The notes under the pieces were generated by a model that did not search any database, had not been told where the DNA came from, and saw only the letters and a list, made by a program, of their open reading frames with translations. Made by a program: the position numbers and the translations under genes. Positions 50,116 to 60,008 of a stretch of 64,000 bases of DNA are shown piece after piece (position 1 is the first letter of the stretch; each line of letters opens with the position of its first letter). The stretch is from Alphaproteobacteria bacterium (GTDB lineage: Bacteria; Pseudomonadota; Alphaproteobacteria; JANQMY01), in contig JANQPL010000012.1 in the NCBI GenBank assembly GCA_028289425.1, positions 124,001 through 188,000 on the forward strand, written 5' to 3'.

Positions 50116-51404
50116 AACCACCGCTGCGCATTGGATTGGCCGGCTTAGGCACTGTCGGCATCGGCACTTACAAGATCCTCACCGAACATGCCGATTTGTT
50201 GAGTGAGCGTTGCGGGCGTCCTCTGAATGTGACTGCTGTTTCTGCGCGCGACAAAGCGAAAGATCGCGGTGTCGATTTGCGCGACGTGCGGTGGGCGGAG
50301 AGCGTTCATGCCCTGGCCCGCGACCCGGAAGTGGATGTGATCGCCGAGATGATCGGCGGCGCCGACGGAGATGCGTTTGATTTGGTGCGCGATGCGCTGG
50401 ACAACGACAAACATGTGGTCACCGCGAACAAGGCGCTGATTGCCACGCACGGCATCGATCTGGCGCGGCGCGCGGAAGCCAAAGGGTTGACGCTTGCCTT
50501 TGAAGCGGCCGTGGCCGGCGGCATTCCCATCATTAAATCGCTGCGCGAGGGCCTAGGTGCTAACAAGGTGTCACGGATTGTTGGCATTCTGAACGGTACC
50601 AGCAACTACATCCTCACCACCATGGAAGCGACCCGACGCAGCTTCGAAGACGTCCTGGCCGAGGCGCAGCAGCTTGGTTATGCCGAAGCGGATCCCACCT
50701 TCGATATCGATGGCACCGATGCGGCCCATAAGCTCAGCATCTTGGCGTCAATTGCGTTTGGATCGGAGGTCGCCTTCGACAAGGTGCGCTGCGAGGGCAT
50801 TCAAAAAATTTCTCCGGTCGACTTTCAGTATGCGGCCGAATTCGGATATCGGATTAAGCTCTTGGCGATTGCGGAAGAAGGGATCGGCGGTATTTTGCAG
50901 TCCGTGCATCCCACCTTCGTGCCCGCTGAAACGCCTATGGCCGATGTGGACGGTGTGTATAACGCTGTCGTCGTGGAAGGCGATGCGGTCGGCCGCACGG
51001 TGTATGAAGGGCGCGGCGCGGGCGAGGGGCCCACGGCGTCAGCCGTTGTGGCGGACGTAATCGACGTGGCCCGGGGTCTTTATCAGCCCGTCTTCCAAAC
51101 GCCGGTCGGAAAACTTCGTCCGTTCCAACAAGCAAACTTCGATGAACGGCGCGGCAAGTTCTACATCCGATTGGCCGTAATGGACCGGCCGGGTGTGATT
51201 GCGCAAATTTCGCGTCTGCTTGCGGACGAAAATGTTTCGCTAGAGAGCATCATTCAAAAGGGCACGGATGCAAATGGCGCCGTGTCCGTTGTTTTGATGA
51301 CTCACGAGACGTCGGAAAAATCGATTGCGCGCGCGTTAAGCGGCATCGAAGCGCTCGATGACGTTATGCAGCCAAGCTGCATGATCCGGGTGATGGAATT
51401 TTGA
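50112..51404 (+). CDS. hom: Homoserine dehydrogenase
   Basis: A 430-residue enzyme reducing aspartate semialdehyde to homoserine. NAD(P) domain RIGLAGLGTVGIGTYKIL, catalytic GILNGTSNYILT and DPTFDIDGTDAAHKLSILA, and a C-terminal ACT domain (VMDRPGVIAQISRLLADENVS) for threonine feedback. I chose TTG 50112, inside the upstream stop (TTGA) with GAAGG 10 bp before. It commits carbon to threonine, isoleucine and methionine, consistent with metY in the window. Confidence 0.96.
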   Translation: MKPPLRIGLAGLGTVGIGTYKILTEHADLLSERCGRPLNVTAVSARDKAKDRGVDLRDVRWAESVHALARDPEVDVIAEMIGGADGDAFDLVRDALDNDKHVVTANKALIATHGIDLARRAEAKGLTLAFEAAVAGGIPIIKSLREGLGANKVSRIVGILNGTSNYILTTMEATRRSFEDVLAEAQQLGYAEADPTFDIDGTDAAHKLSILASIAFGSEVAFDKVRCEGIQKISPVDFQYAAEFGYRIKLLAIAEEGIGGILQSVHPTFVPAETPMADVDGVYNAVVVEGDAVGRTVYEGRGAGEGPTASAVVADVIDVARGLYQPVFQTPVGKLRPFQQANFDERRGKFYIRLAVMDRPGVIAQISRLLADENVSLESIIQKGTDANGAVSVVLMTHETSEKSIARALSGIEALDDVMQPSCMIRVMEF

Positions 51405-51471
51405 ACAGTGAAAATGTCCGCCGGGCTTGGCGCCGGCGGCTGGTGAGTTGATAGAAGGAAAAGGGGACAAC

Positions 51472-52437
51472 ATGTCCGACAACAAGTCGAGACTGGACCG
51501 TGTCTTGTCGCTGGAAATGGCACGTGTCACCGAGGCGGCGGCCATTGCCGCGTCTCGGCAAGCAGGCCGGGGCGATGAAAAGGCGGCAGATCAAGCCGCC
51601 GTGGATGCCATGCGCAAGGCGCTCAACACCGTCGAATTTGACGGTACGGTGGTTATCGGTGAGGGGGAGCGTGATGAAGCGCCCATGCTCTATATCGGCG
51701 AACATGTGGGCACCGGTGGCGGACCGAAGGTGGACATCGCGCTGGACCCCTTGGAAGGCACCACGCTGACCGCCAAAGACATGCAAGATGCGTTGGCGGT
51801 GGTGGCAACAGCGGAAGGGGGCAGCCTGTTGCATGCGCCGGACGTCTATATGGAGAAGATCGCCATTGGCGGCGGATATCCCGACGGCGTTGTGGAACTG
51901 GACAACGACCCGGCGGACAATGTGCGCGCGCTTGCGGAAGCCAAGGGCGTGCCGGTCAATCAGATCACGGCGTGTATTCTCGACCGTCCTCGCCATGCGG
52001 AGCTGATTGCGAAAGTTCGAGCGGTCGGCGCGGGCATTCGCTTGATCGCCGATGGGGATATCGCCGGCATTATCCACACAACGGATTCGTCAACCGGTAT
52101 CGACATTTACATGGGCACTGGCGGGGCGCCCGAAGGTGTGCTTGCAGCTGCGGCATTGCGCTGTATCGGTGGGCAGATGCAAGGCCGCTTAGTGTTCGGC
52201 AATGACGATGAACGGGCACGTGCGCGCCGGGCGGGCATTGAGGATCTCAACAAGAAGTACAGCATGATCGAGCTGGCTCAGGGCGATGTGATTTTTGCCG
52301 CAACTGGCGTGACCGACGGCAGCATGCTCGACGGCATCAAATGGGGCCGGGGATCTGTCGAAAGCCATTCGGTGGTCATGCGGTCGCGTACCGGCACCGT
52401 GCGCTGGATACGCGCCAAACACCGGCGTTCGGACTGA
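51472..52437 (+). CDS. glpX: Fructose-1,6-bisphosphatase class II
   Basis: A 321-residue GlpX. Metal and substrate signatures are VVIGEGERDEAPMLYIGE, ALDPLEGTTLTA, GGGYPDGVV and GGAPEGVLAAAALRC. It is a gluconeogenic Mn/Mg phosphatase. ATG 51472 has AAGGGGA upstream. The order hom-glpX-recJ is shared with many alphaproteobacteria. It may also act on sedoheptulose bisphosphate. Confidence 0.96.
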   Translation: MSDNKSRLDRVLSLEMARVTEAAAIAASRQAGRGDEKAADQAAVDAMRKALNTVEFDGTVVIGEGERDEAPMLYIGEHVGTGGGPKVDIALDPLEGTTLTAKDMQDALAVVATAEGGSLLHAPDVYMEKIAIGGGYPDGVVELDNDPADNVRALAEAKGVPVNQITACILDRPRHAELIAKVRAVGAGIRLIADGDIAGIIHTTDSSTGIDIYMGTGGAPEGVLAAAALRCIGGQMQGRLVFGNDDERARARRAGIEDLNKKYSMIELAQGDVIFAATGVTDGSMLDGIKWGRGSVESHSVVMRSRTGTVRWIRAKHRRSD

Positions 52438-52446
52438 TCCCAAGCG

Positions 52447-54261
52447 ATGGCCGTTCCTGCACCCAAAACAAATGCGAGCACAAGCGGGAGCGAAACATTT
52501 CTTGGCGTCAGCCAGTCGCTGGGGGGATCCAAATGGATGCCCCGCCTGACGGACGAGCGGCGCGCCCTTGAAATTGCGCAGCGGTGCGGCGTTCCGGATT
52601 TGTTGGCGCGGATATTGGCCGGCCGGGGCGTGGAGGCGGATGGGGTCGATCCGTTCTTGAACCCCAGCCTGAAATATGGCCTGAGCGATCCGTCCACGCT
52701 TCAAGACATGGGCCGCAGTGTCGAGCGGGTTGTTCGTGCACTGACGAATGGCGAAAAGATCGCCGTCTTCGGCGATTACGATGTGGACGGCGCAACGTCG
52801 GCGGCCCTTCTTGCGCGGTACTTTCGCGCTTTGGGCAGAGATCTCGTGGTCTATGTGCCCGACCGCCTGAAGGAAGGGTATGGCCCCAATGCCCCGGCGC
52901 TGCTTGCGCTGAAGCAAGACGGCGTCGGACTTGTGCTGACGGTCGATTGCGGCACGCTTGCCTTTGAGCCATTGCGCGCCGCACGTGAAGCCGAGCTGGA
53001 CGTAATCGTGTTGGATCACCACCAGGCGGAACCGGCATTGCCGGAAAGCGTGGGGCTCGTTAATCCCAACCGGCTTGACGATCAAAGCGGCTTGGGCGTG
53101 TTAGCGGCGGTGGGCGTTGTGTTTATGTTCCTGGTGGCGCTTAACCGGGACCTGAGGAAAGCCGGCTGGTTTGCCCAACAATCCGTCGACGAACCAAATC
53201 TGTTACAGTGGCTCGATCTGGTGGCGCTTGGCACGATTTGCGATGTGGTACCTTTGTTGGGCATCAACCGGGTGCTGGTATCCCAAGGGCTGAAAGTCAT
53301 GGCGCGCCGTCAGAATACCGGCCTGCGCGCGCTGGCGGAGGTGGCATCGCTCAAGACCGATCCGGGTCCCTATCATGTGGGTTTTCTGTTGGGGCCGCGC
53401 GTCAATGCGGGCGGGCGCGTGGGGGAAGCCGGGTCAGGCGCGCGCCTGTTGGCGACCGACGATTGGGCCGAAGCGCAAGCCCTGGCAGAAAAGCTCGACC
53501 GTTACAATCAGGAGCGAAAGACCATCGAGGCGATGGTCCTCGAGCAAGCCTTGGAACAGGCATCGGCGATGGGGCCCGACAGCCCGTGCCTAGTCGTATC
53601 GGCGGAAGGCTGGCATCCGGGCGTGGTCGGCATTGTGGCGAGCCGCCTCAAGGATCGCCACGGTGTACCGTCCATCGTCATCGGCTTCGATAATGGTGTG
53701 GGGAAGGGGTCGGGACGGTCCATTCCCGGCGTCGATTTGGGCAACGCGGTCATCGCCGCCCACCAGGCAGGGGTGCTGATCAATGGGGGCGGTCACGCCA
53801 TGGCGGCGGGTCTCACCGTGGCGCCCGATCGGATTGATGATTTGCGGATGTTCCTCGGCGAACATCTGGCGGACGCCGTTCGGCAAAACGGCGGTCAGCA
53901 TGTGCGCAAGATCGACGGGGCGGTTTCCGTCGCCGGCGCCAATGGCGAATTGATGGCCCTGTTGGATCAGGCGGGTCCCTATGGCGCAGGCAACTCGGAA
54001 CCGACTCTGGTCATTCCATCGGCCCATGTGGCGTTTGCCGATGAAGTGGGCACGGGTCATGTGCGCTGCACGCTGACGGATCCGGCGGGCGCCCGGCTCA
54101 AGGCCATTGCGTTCCGAGCAAGAGAAACACCGGTCGGCGCCGCGCTTCTGGCGTCGGACCGCGCGCCGCTGCATGTGGCCGGCAAGCTGCGTTGGGACGA
54201 TTGGGCGGGCGGCGGACAGGTGCAGTTTCAGATCGACGATGCGGCCCCCGCGCGAGCGTAA
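52447..54261 (+). CDS. recJ: Single-stranded-DNA-specific exonuclease RecJ
   Basis: A 604-residue RecJ. DHH phosphoesterase motifs are DYDVDG (Asp110, 112, 114), DCG near residue 167 and DHH (190-192), then DHHA1 with GHAMAAGL. The N-terminal FLGVSQSLGGSKW is typical. It degrades 5' single-stranded DNA in repair and recombination. It follows glpX by 9 bp. Start ATG 52447. Confidence 0.96.
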   Translation: MAVPAPKTNASTSGSETFLGVSQSLGGSKWMPRLTDERRALEIAQRCGVPDLLARILAGRGVEADGVDPFLNPSLKYGLSDPSTLQDMGRSVERVVRALTNGEKIAVFGDYDVDGATSAALLARYFRALGRDLVVYVPDRLKEGYGPNAPALLALKQDGVGLVLTVDCGTLAFEPLRAAREAELDVIVLDHHQAEPALPESVGLVNPNRLDDQSGLGVLAAVGVVFMFLVALNRDLRKAGWFAQQSVDEPNLLQWLDLVALGTICDVVPLLGINRVLVSQGLKVMARRQNTGLRALAEVASLKTDPGPYHVGFLLGPRVNAGGRVGEAGSGARLLATDDWAEAQALAEKLDRYNQERKTIEAMVLEQALEQASAMGPDSPCLVVSAEGWHPGVVGIVASRLKDRHGVPSIVIGFDNGVGKGSGRSIPGVDLGNAVIAAHQAGVLINGGGHAMAAGLTVAPDRIDDLRMFLGEHLADAVRQNGGQHVRKIDGAVSVAGANGELMALLDQAGPYGAGNSEPTLVIPSAHVAFADEVGTGHVRCTLTDPAGARLKAIAFRARETPVGAALLASDRAPLHVAGKLRWDDWAGGGQVQFQIDDAAPARA

Positions 54262-54358
54262 GGATATCTAGAGGATTTCGGGAAATTCTTTGCGCGCGCC
54301 GTCAGAATACGATATGAGACGGAATTCTCAGCCGTGCGCCATGGGGCTTCAGGGGGGC

Positions 54359-54387
54359 TTGCCATTCGCCCCGCGGAACCCTATAAG
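54359..54387 (+). promoter_or_regulatory. Promoter of the tRNA-Glu gene
   Basis: TTGCCA (54359-54364) and TATAAG (54382-54387) are 17 bp apart. Transcription would start about 8 nt before the mature tRNA at 54402. A GC-rich run between -10 and start (GCGCGGCTCACCCGC) is typical of stable-RNA discriminators. Confidence 0.7.
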
Positions 54388-54401
54388 CGCGGCTCACCCG
54401 C

Positions 54402-54476
54402 GCTCCCTTCGTCTATCGGTTAGGACGCCAGATTTTCAATCTGGAAAGAGGGGTTCGATTCCCCTAGGGAGCGCCA
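54402..54476 (+). tRNA. tRNA-Glu (anticodon TTC)
   Basis: A 75-nt tRNA with acceptor stem GCTCCCT/AGGGAGC, anticodon stem CCAGA/TCTGG, loop TTTTCAA with anticodon TTC at 54435-54437, T-loop GGTTCGATTCC and an encoded CCA (54474-54476). It lies after recJ. No integrase or duplicated 3' end is visible next to it. Confidence 0.97.
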
Positions 54477-54513
54477 ATTTCCCCTAAGACATTGATTTTA
54501 AAGAGTTTTTTGG

Positions 54514-55242
54514 CTACCGGCTTGGCGAAGGATCGCAGCTTTCGTCGGCCGAGGCACCCGTCAGCCCGTTCGCGTAGTCGCGCAATTTGTCTGCCGCACC
54601 GTCGTAAAGGGTGCGGTCGATCTCGCCACCCGCCGCCAATTTGAACACCCGCTGTGCCAGGCCCACATAGCCCAAGCTGAAATTGTTCGCCGACGCTAGA
54701 TCGGCGGGCACGGTCACCAACTTGACCCCGTCGCTGTTGGTGCCGAGACCTTGGCACACATTGAGGAGATCCGTGTCGAGCATCAACACGGATGCACCCA
54801 CGTCGGGCATCTTGATCGACACGCCGGCTTCGTCTCCGTCGGAGGACGTGAGCGCGCCGGCCGACACGCTGTCTTGAAACACGAAGAACAGGCGCGAGGT
54901 TTCAAGCCCTGCTTGCAAGCCGTCTGTGCGCATGTCCACGTCGACGCGCCGCGGCGGCGACCATCCGCACGCGTTCCGTTCAAGAGCGATGCCTTGGGGA
55001 TTGTTGGTGAAGCCGAACAAGACCAATCCAAACCGCCGAACGCGGGGCACGAAGACAACAGCTTTGGCGCCCGCCAGCAAATCCGAGTCTCCGCAAAACG
55101 AGCTCCACCCCTCCAGCAATTCGATGGAGCGCGCCAGCGCCTTTCGTTCTTTGTTAGATCCTTCTTCGGCAGCATCCGCGATCGCAAGCACTGCCGTCAA
55201 CGCCAGCAGACACATTGCTGCGGCGACAGACATTCGTTTCAC
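54514..55242 (-). CDS. SYLF-domain (YSC84-like) lipid-binding exported protein
   Basis: A 242-residue protein with a signal peptide (MKRMSVAAAMCLLALTAVLA). The mature domain, with LLAGAKAVVFVPRVRRFGLVLFG and LFFVFQDSVSAGAL, fits the SYLF/YSC84 lipid-binding domain, often phosphoinositide-binding in eukaryotes and of unknown role in bacteria. Two Cys (CGDSDLL and the VCQGL region) may bond in the periplasm. It is convergent with the tRNA gene. Confidence 0.65.
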   Translation of the reverse strand: MKRMSVAAAMCLLALTAVLAIADAAEEGSNKERKALARSIELLEGWSSFCGDSDLLAGAKAVVFVPRVRRFGLVLFGFTNNPQGIALERNACGWSPPRRVDVDMRTDGLQAGLETSRLFFVFQDSVSAGALTSSDGDEAGVSIKMPDVGASVLMLDTDLLNVCQGLGTNSDGVKLVTVPADLASANNFSLGYVGLAQRVFKLAAGGEIDRTLYDGAADKLRDYANGLTGASADESCDPSPSR

Positions 55243-55365
55243 CTGTCCGTCTCCCCCAATATGGAAAAGGCCTTAAGGCAGTTTAGCGGCACATTCATGA
55301 GCAGCGCAAACACCCCGTGATGCGATGCCTTTGGGTTTGGTACGTGCCTCAACAATGCCGACAAC

Positions 55366-56154
55366 TCAATCCGCATGCCGCCGCCTTCCGACGATTGGTA
55401 CAATGAGGATTGAAATAAACACGCCGGACGTCACCGCGCGAAATACAAAAGTGAGTGTGGCAAGTCCCCAGTCATTCGGCTTTACGGACAAGGCCGAGAA
55501 CCGGCAGTCATATATCTCGGCTGCGTCAAACAAGGCGCCGCGAACAAGCTCATCGACCCAGAACAAGGTCAAGCTCACCAGATTCTCCGCGTCAAACTCT
55601 TCGAACGCCGAGGCATCGCCCAGATTTTGCCGCACCCATTCATGGCATACGGATTTCTGGGCGTCCGTTTCCGTGTCCAGTTCAAATTCCCTTGCGATAA
55701 CTGCCCGCGCGGACTCTTCATAGGCCTGCTGCAGCCCATATTCATTGGCGACGCCCGCGGGCAGCCGGGCGCCGGCCAAGAGCAGTGTCACCATTACCGG
55801 AGAAGCGAGCAGGGTGAGCCATGCAAGCAAGACGATGCGGCGGTTTCGCCGCCCCGTGCGAAGCGCAGACAGAAGCTCGATAATCAAAGACAGGTAGAGC
55901 ATCGTGACGAATAAGAAAGACGAAATCGTGTAGAGCCAGCCTGAGGTGGCCGAAAATTGGATGCACAGAATACAGACGATCAGGAATAGGCCGGCGATCG
56001 ATCGAATAAAGAACGCACCGTCATGGGCGACGGTTCGGCGCCGAACGATGGAAGAGGAAAGTCCATAGAATGTGACCAACAGCCGTAGCGCTAAAAGAAA
56101 CGCCAGCACCATAACGGCGGCGGCTGACGCAACAATAACAATTGTACTGCCCAT
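55366..56154 (-). CDS. Membrane protein of unknown function
   Basis: A 262-residue protein with about five hydrophobic segments, at residues 5-33, 48-67, 72-98, 107-128 and 230-254. A soluble acidic region of about 100 residues (140-228) containing two Cys (VCHEWV and DCRF) lies between the fourth and fifth. No family recognised. It lies on the same strand downstream of the trypsin-propeller gene with a 251-bp gap, so joint expression is possible. That gap shows no gene. Confidence 0.65.
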   Translation of the reverse strand: MGSTIVIVASAAAVMVLAFLLALRLLVTFYGLSSSIVRRRTVAHDGAFFIRSIAGLFLIVCILCIQFSATSGWLYTISSFLFVTMLYLSLIIELLSALRTGRRNRRIVLLAWLTLLASPVMVTLLLAGARLPAGVANEYGLQQAYEESARAVIAREFELDTETDAQKSVCHEWVRQNLGDASAFEEFDAENLVSLTLFWVDELVRGALFDAAEIYDCRFSALSVKPNDWGLATLTFVFRAVTSGVFISILIVPIVGRRRHAD

Positions 56155-56405
56155 GATCGATTAGCCTTCCCCTGGGATTTTCTACGCTGACCGCATCTCG
56201 AACACCAATCGCGACCTTTCTCGATCTTTCTTTTCGCTGACGGTATGATCCAACCACGCAAGTCAAACAGAAGACCGCGCCAGCGGCAATCGCAAAACCG
56301 AAGGCTTGACGAGGCATTCTTGGAGAAATGTATTCCAGTTTCTGGATTGCTCATGCTGGAACAGCGCCATCTTCGTCCATGGTGCCTGCCGGTGTGAATG
56401 AAAAG

Positions 56406-59400
56406 TTATTGAAGGCAAACAACCGAGTAGTTTGTGCATTCGGTATTCGACAGAATGCTCTTTCCCTCGCCCGACAGACGACCCGATGACATCAGCTCAG
56501 TTTCTGCTTGCCGTAACAAATCCGTCATCGGTTCCGGGACCGCCAGGCGATAGAGTAGTCCGTCTGAGGCGGTGTAGAGGACGTGGCTGCCGTCTGGGGA
56601 CCAAAAAGCGGCCGCCGCAGCTTGGTCGATGAGGGCCACGGCCGGCGCCAATGGATGTGCTGTCGACTTGACATAAATGCCGCCGGCGTTGCTTCGGCTC
56701 GCCAAGAATAGCTTGCCGTCGGAAGAAAAAGATGCGTTTCCCACAGAATTCAGGAAGGGAATCGTAATTGGTGCCTTGTTTGGGTCGTGTGCATCGATCA
56801 CTGTCACGCGCCCGCGCGCATTGAAGAGGATGCGATCACTTGCCGGCGCGAATATAGCCCGGTTTGCGTTGCCGGGCCCTATCGGCGTTGCGATAGGATC
56901 AAAACGTCCGTTTACTGAGGTGAAAAGGAAGGCCTTTCCCGACCAAGTGCGACCTATGACCATGGATCCGTCAGGCGAAAATGTGGCGTCTGCAAATCCA
57001 TGATCGCTGGCGCCAGCGGAAACCGAAAGAGTCTGAACAGTCCCGTCTTCACTGATCAAATTCAATACACGGTCTAGGACGATCAGCAGCGAGCCTCCCG
57101 TGGGCGCATAGACCGCCGACCGAACGCGCCCGCCCTGTACCGGGGAGACAAGGGGCGTACCCCTTTCCGACGTCATGTCAAAACGATCCAGTTGGCCGTC
57201 ATGAGTAAGCACAAACGCCTGCTCACCTGTCGGCGAATAATCTATCAAGTGAATACCTGATTGGTCGGGCGTGGGTATGGGTTTGGCCTCGGCAGTGCCG
57301 TCAAGTGCCACCTCCACGACGCTATGGTCACGATCGACGACCAACATATGGGTGCCGTTAGGAGAAACCACCGCTGTCGAAGCTACTCTCGGAATAGAAA
57401 AAGAAGAAGATGAGCCGGTTCCAATTGGCAAGTCGGTTACGTGGATCAACGTTTCCGTCCGGTTAGATTCCAAGAGAGATGCATAATCCAACAGGACAAG
57501 ACGATTTCCGGATTTCGAAAAATGTCCTGTACTGAAGATGCCCGCGTCAGGTAGAGCCCCTGGGACCGGTTTTCCACTTGCATCGAAAAGTGTTGGGGGT
57601 GCAGCGAATCCGGCAAGTAGTAGATATTTATCTGTATATGAGGCATTGCTATACCCTTGCCCCCGTACCGGTTGAAGGGGCGCCACTGCGTGTCGATGGG
57701 TCGACAGTTCGAATTCTGAGTGAGCTTCCAGGCCTTTCGACAACAAAACGCGATCTGCATCTAGAAAAAGGCGGATTATTTCATTCTGCGGTGCGTCAAA
57801 TTGGACGATTTGAGGGGGAGCATCTGAATCGACGGTGTCAAACACCAAGCCTCGCGGCGATACTGGGTCGAGCAGCCCGACGGTTCGACCATCTTTGGAG
57901 ACGTCGTAGATATAGTAATAGTCGTTCTGCCTTTCCGATATCGGTAATCTAACAAGTGGCGTGCTCAGAGAGTTTCTATCCAAAATAAGCAGTTCGTTGT
58001 CCGTAGTAGTAAGGACGATGCGTTCGCCGTCCGCAGAAATTTCGCTTGTATCAATTTCTTCCGCTATTTGACCAGTATGAAGGCGGTTGCCGGTAAAGGC
58101 GTCATAGAGGTCTATTTTGGTGGAGTTGTCGTTTGACCCTTCGCTAATCAACAAAACTGTGTCGCTTTGTGCTGCATAATTGACACCTACAACTTCACCG
58201 TCCGGCGGCTGCAACTGGTACATTGGAGCGCCGCCGGCCAGAGCATCAAAGGCAAACACGGCACGCTCTTCAGTTTCAACAATCACGTTGGCGCCATCCG
58301 AAGAAAACGCCGCTGACCTGTAATTGTCGGTGACGCCCTCCAATACCGCAAACGGCTGCTCTCCCGGGCGCACGTTCTGAGAGACGTGGTAGACACGCAA
58401 CAAATCGTCATCGTTCGAGCCAGCCAGCAGATGACTTCCCATTGGAGAGAAGCGGCGCCTGAAACCTCCTTCAGGAATTCTAATCTGGTTCAACAAATCA
58501 TGACCGCCTGTTGACCTATAGATGAGAGCGGAGTCAAAGGTTGTCGCAAGGATACGCTCGCCGTCTGAAGAGAAAGCCGCCGAATGAAAGAACTGATCTT
58601 CATACTGAATAATCGAGCGAATTCGCTCGCCTGCCACCTCCGTCCAGACATGAATTCCATCATCTTCGACAACAAGGAGCTGCTTGCCGTCAGGTGAGTA
58701 GGTCGGGCTCCTGCCCGTTATAAACAAGCGTTCAGTTTTGCGGGCCAATGCGCTGGCAAGAGCTGTCTGGAGCTCTGCGGATTCGGCGGGTAGCTTCTCT
58801 GATTTGTCCCAATCCGGCGGAAAACCCTTATAGGCAAACAAGGCGGCAAGCGCATGGTGTTGTGCGTTGGTCGCGGTTCTTGATGCCCTGAGATTCCGCT
58901 CCAGCTGCGCAAGTTGCGCTTGGGAAAATGGTCTGGGGTCGATCGCGCGGGCAATGAAACCGGAACCGACCGCGCTATGGTCTGCAATGGCACTGATAAG
59001 TTGGCTTCGATTGGGAGACGCGTCGTTGACGAAATCATTCGCGCCCTTGAAGTGCATGCCGATCACATAATCTCCCGGCAGAGCAAAGATGGGCGCACCT
59101 GAGCTTCCCGGCAGCGTGTCGCACACATGGGCAAAAGTGTGCTGCAATACCGGATCGCGCCGCAGCGCGGTGCGGCAGTCATAAGAGGTCAGCAACAGCG
59201 GATGTTGCGCCGGGTGATGGAGAATATAAAGCCGTTGCGGTCCGTCGGCAATGTCCGGAGCTTCAGCCACAATTGATAACGGAACGGGCTGTAGCTCTTC
59301 CGGCAATGTCTGGCCTTTAACTTCCTCCGAAAGATCAACATGAAAAACGGCATAGTCCAGCCCATCGGTCCCCGCCAAAATGGCGGGTGACCGTTCGACA

Positions 59401-59930
59401 GGCTCGCGCGCTACGGAAAAGGCGTAAGTCTGCGAGCCGCTTTCCAAATAATTCAGAACCAAGAGGATCTTGTGGACTGAGTGTCTACCCTTGTCTGGAT
59501 CCGGTTGGATGCAATGTTGGGCCGACATGACATGCGTTGGCGTGATGAAGAATGCTGTGCAGCGCCCAACATCTCCGTCGGCATCATTCCACTGAACTTG
59601 AAGCGACCCGATAGACCTTGCGTGCCGGCGCCAGGCGAAATCGGAGCTGTAAGTGGTTAGAGGTTCGAAAGACTGTTTGAGCTCTTCGAAACCGGTTGTA
59701 AACCGAGACGCCCCGGAAGTCTCATCCATTTGGATGGGGCCTTCACCGAACGAGGTTGCCGGGTAGTTGGTCTGGCGGTCCGGCGACAGGTAATCGGCCA
59801 GTTGCGAAAGATAGGGAACCTCTCGGACCGACTCCAGCACGCGAAGGTCCTTTATCCACATTTCGTAGATAAAGGCGACCACAACGCCGACACCCAAAAA
59901 ATACAGCAGATTTCTCAGCCACCCAATCAC
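56406..59930 (-). CDS. Membrane-anchored trypsin-like protease with giant beta-propeller
   Basis: A 1174-residue protein starting at GTG 59930 (AAGGGGGG upstream). A single membrane helix at residues 8-24 leaves the rest in the periplasm. A trypsin-fold protease spans about 95-330 with the full triad: His139 (SAQHC), Asp192 (LDYAVFHVD), Ser277 (PGSSGAPI). Cys124/140 and Cys252/270 may form disulfides. From about 390 to 1150 there are many WD40/TolB-like repeats (FSSDG, SADG, FSPDGS, WSPDGSHVLYTASDG), enough for two propellers. I infer a surface protease with substrate-recruiting propellers. Codon use and a lower GC than its neighbours hint at acquisition. Confidence 0.75.
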   Translation of the reverse strand: MIGWLRNLLYFLGVGVVVAFIYEMWIKDLRVLESVREVPYLSQLADYLSPDRQTNYPATSFGEGPIQMDETSGASRFTTGFEELKQSFEPLTTYSSDFAWRRHARSIGSLQVQWNDADGDVGRCTAFFITPTHVMSAQHCIQPDPDKGRHSVHKILLVLNYLESGSQTYAFSVAREPVERSPAILAGTDGLDYAVFHVDLSEEVKGQTLPEELQPVPLSIVAEAPDIADGPQRLYILHHPAQHPLLLTSYDCRTALRRDPVLQHTFAHVCDTLPGSSGAPIFALPGDYVIGMHFKGANDFVNDASPNRSQLISAIADHSAVGSGFIARAIDPRPFSQAQLAQLERNLRASRTATNAQHHALAALFAYKGFPPDWDKSEKLPAESAELQTALASALARKTERLFITGRSPTYSPDGKQLLVVEDDGIHVWTEVAGERIRSIIQYEDQFFHSAAFSSDGERILATTFDSALIYRSTGGHDLLNQIRIPEGGFRRRFSPMGSHLLAGSNDDDLLRVYHVSQNVRPGEQPFAVLEGVTDNYRSAAFSSDGANVIVETEERAVFAFDALAGGAPMYQLQPPDGEVVGVNYAAQSDTVLLISEGSNDNSTKIDLYDAFTGNRLHTGQIAEEIDTSEISADGERIVLTTTDNELLILDRNSLSTPLVRLPISERQNDYYYIYDVSKDGRTVGLLDPVSPRGLVFDTVDSDAPPQIVQFDAPQNEIIRLFLDADRVLLSKGLEAHSEFELSTHRHAVAPLQPVRGQGYSNASYTDKYLLLAGFAAPPTLFDASGKPVPGALPDAGIFSTGHFSKSGNRLVLLDYASLLESNRTETLIHVTDLPIGTGSSSSFSIPRVASTAVVSPNGTHMLVVDRDHSVVEVALDGTAEAKPIPTPDQSGIHLIDYSPTGEQAFVLTHDGQLDRFDMTSERGTPLVSPVQGGRVRSAVYAPTGGSLLIVLDRVLNLISEDGTVQTLSVSAGASDHGFADATFSPDGSMVIGRTWSGKAFLFTSVNGRFDPIATPIGPGNANRAIFAPASDRILFNARGRVTVIDAHDPNKAPITIPFLNSVGNASFSSDGKLFLASRSNAGGIYVKSTAHPLAPAVALIDQAAAAAFWSPDGSHVLYTASDGLLYRLAVPEPMTDLLRQAETELMSSGRLSGEGKSILSNTECTNYSVVCLQ

Positions 59931-60008
59931 ACGAGCCCCCCTTGTGATCTAAGCGCCCGGCGAGTTTAGCAGGTTCGTGGGCCCTCGACCATCGCGAGAA
60001 GTGGGCGT

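Noticed and set aside
54402-54476. Genomic island attached to tRNA-Glu
   Set aside because: No integrase gene and no duplicate of the tRNA 3' end could be seen in the window.
56406-59930. Antiphage STAND-type defence protein
   Set aside because: It has trypsin and propeller parts but no NTPase domain, has an N-terminal membrane anchor, and no defence genes lie beside it.
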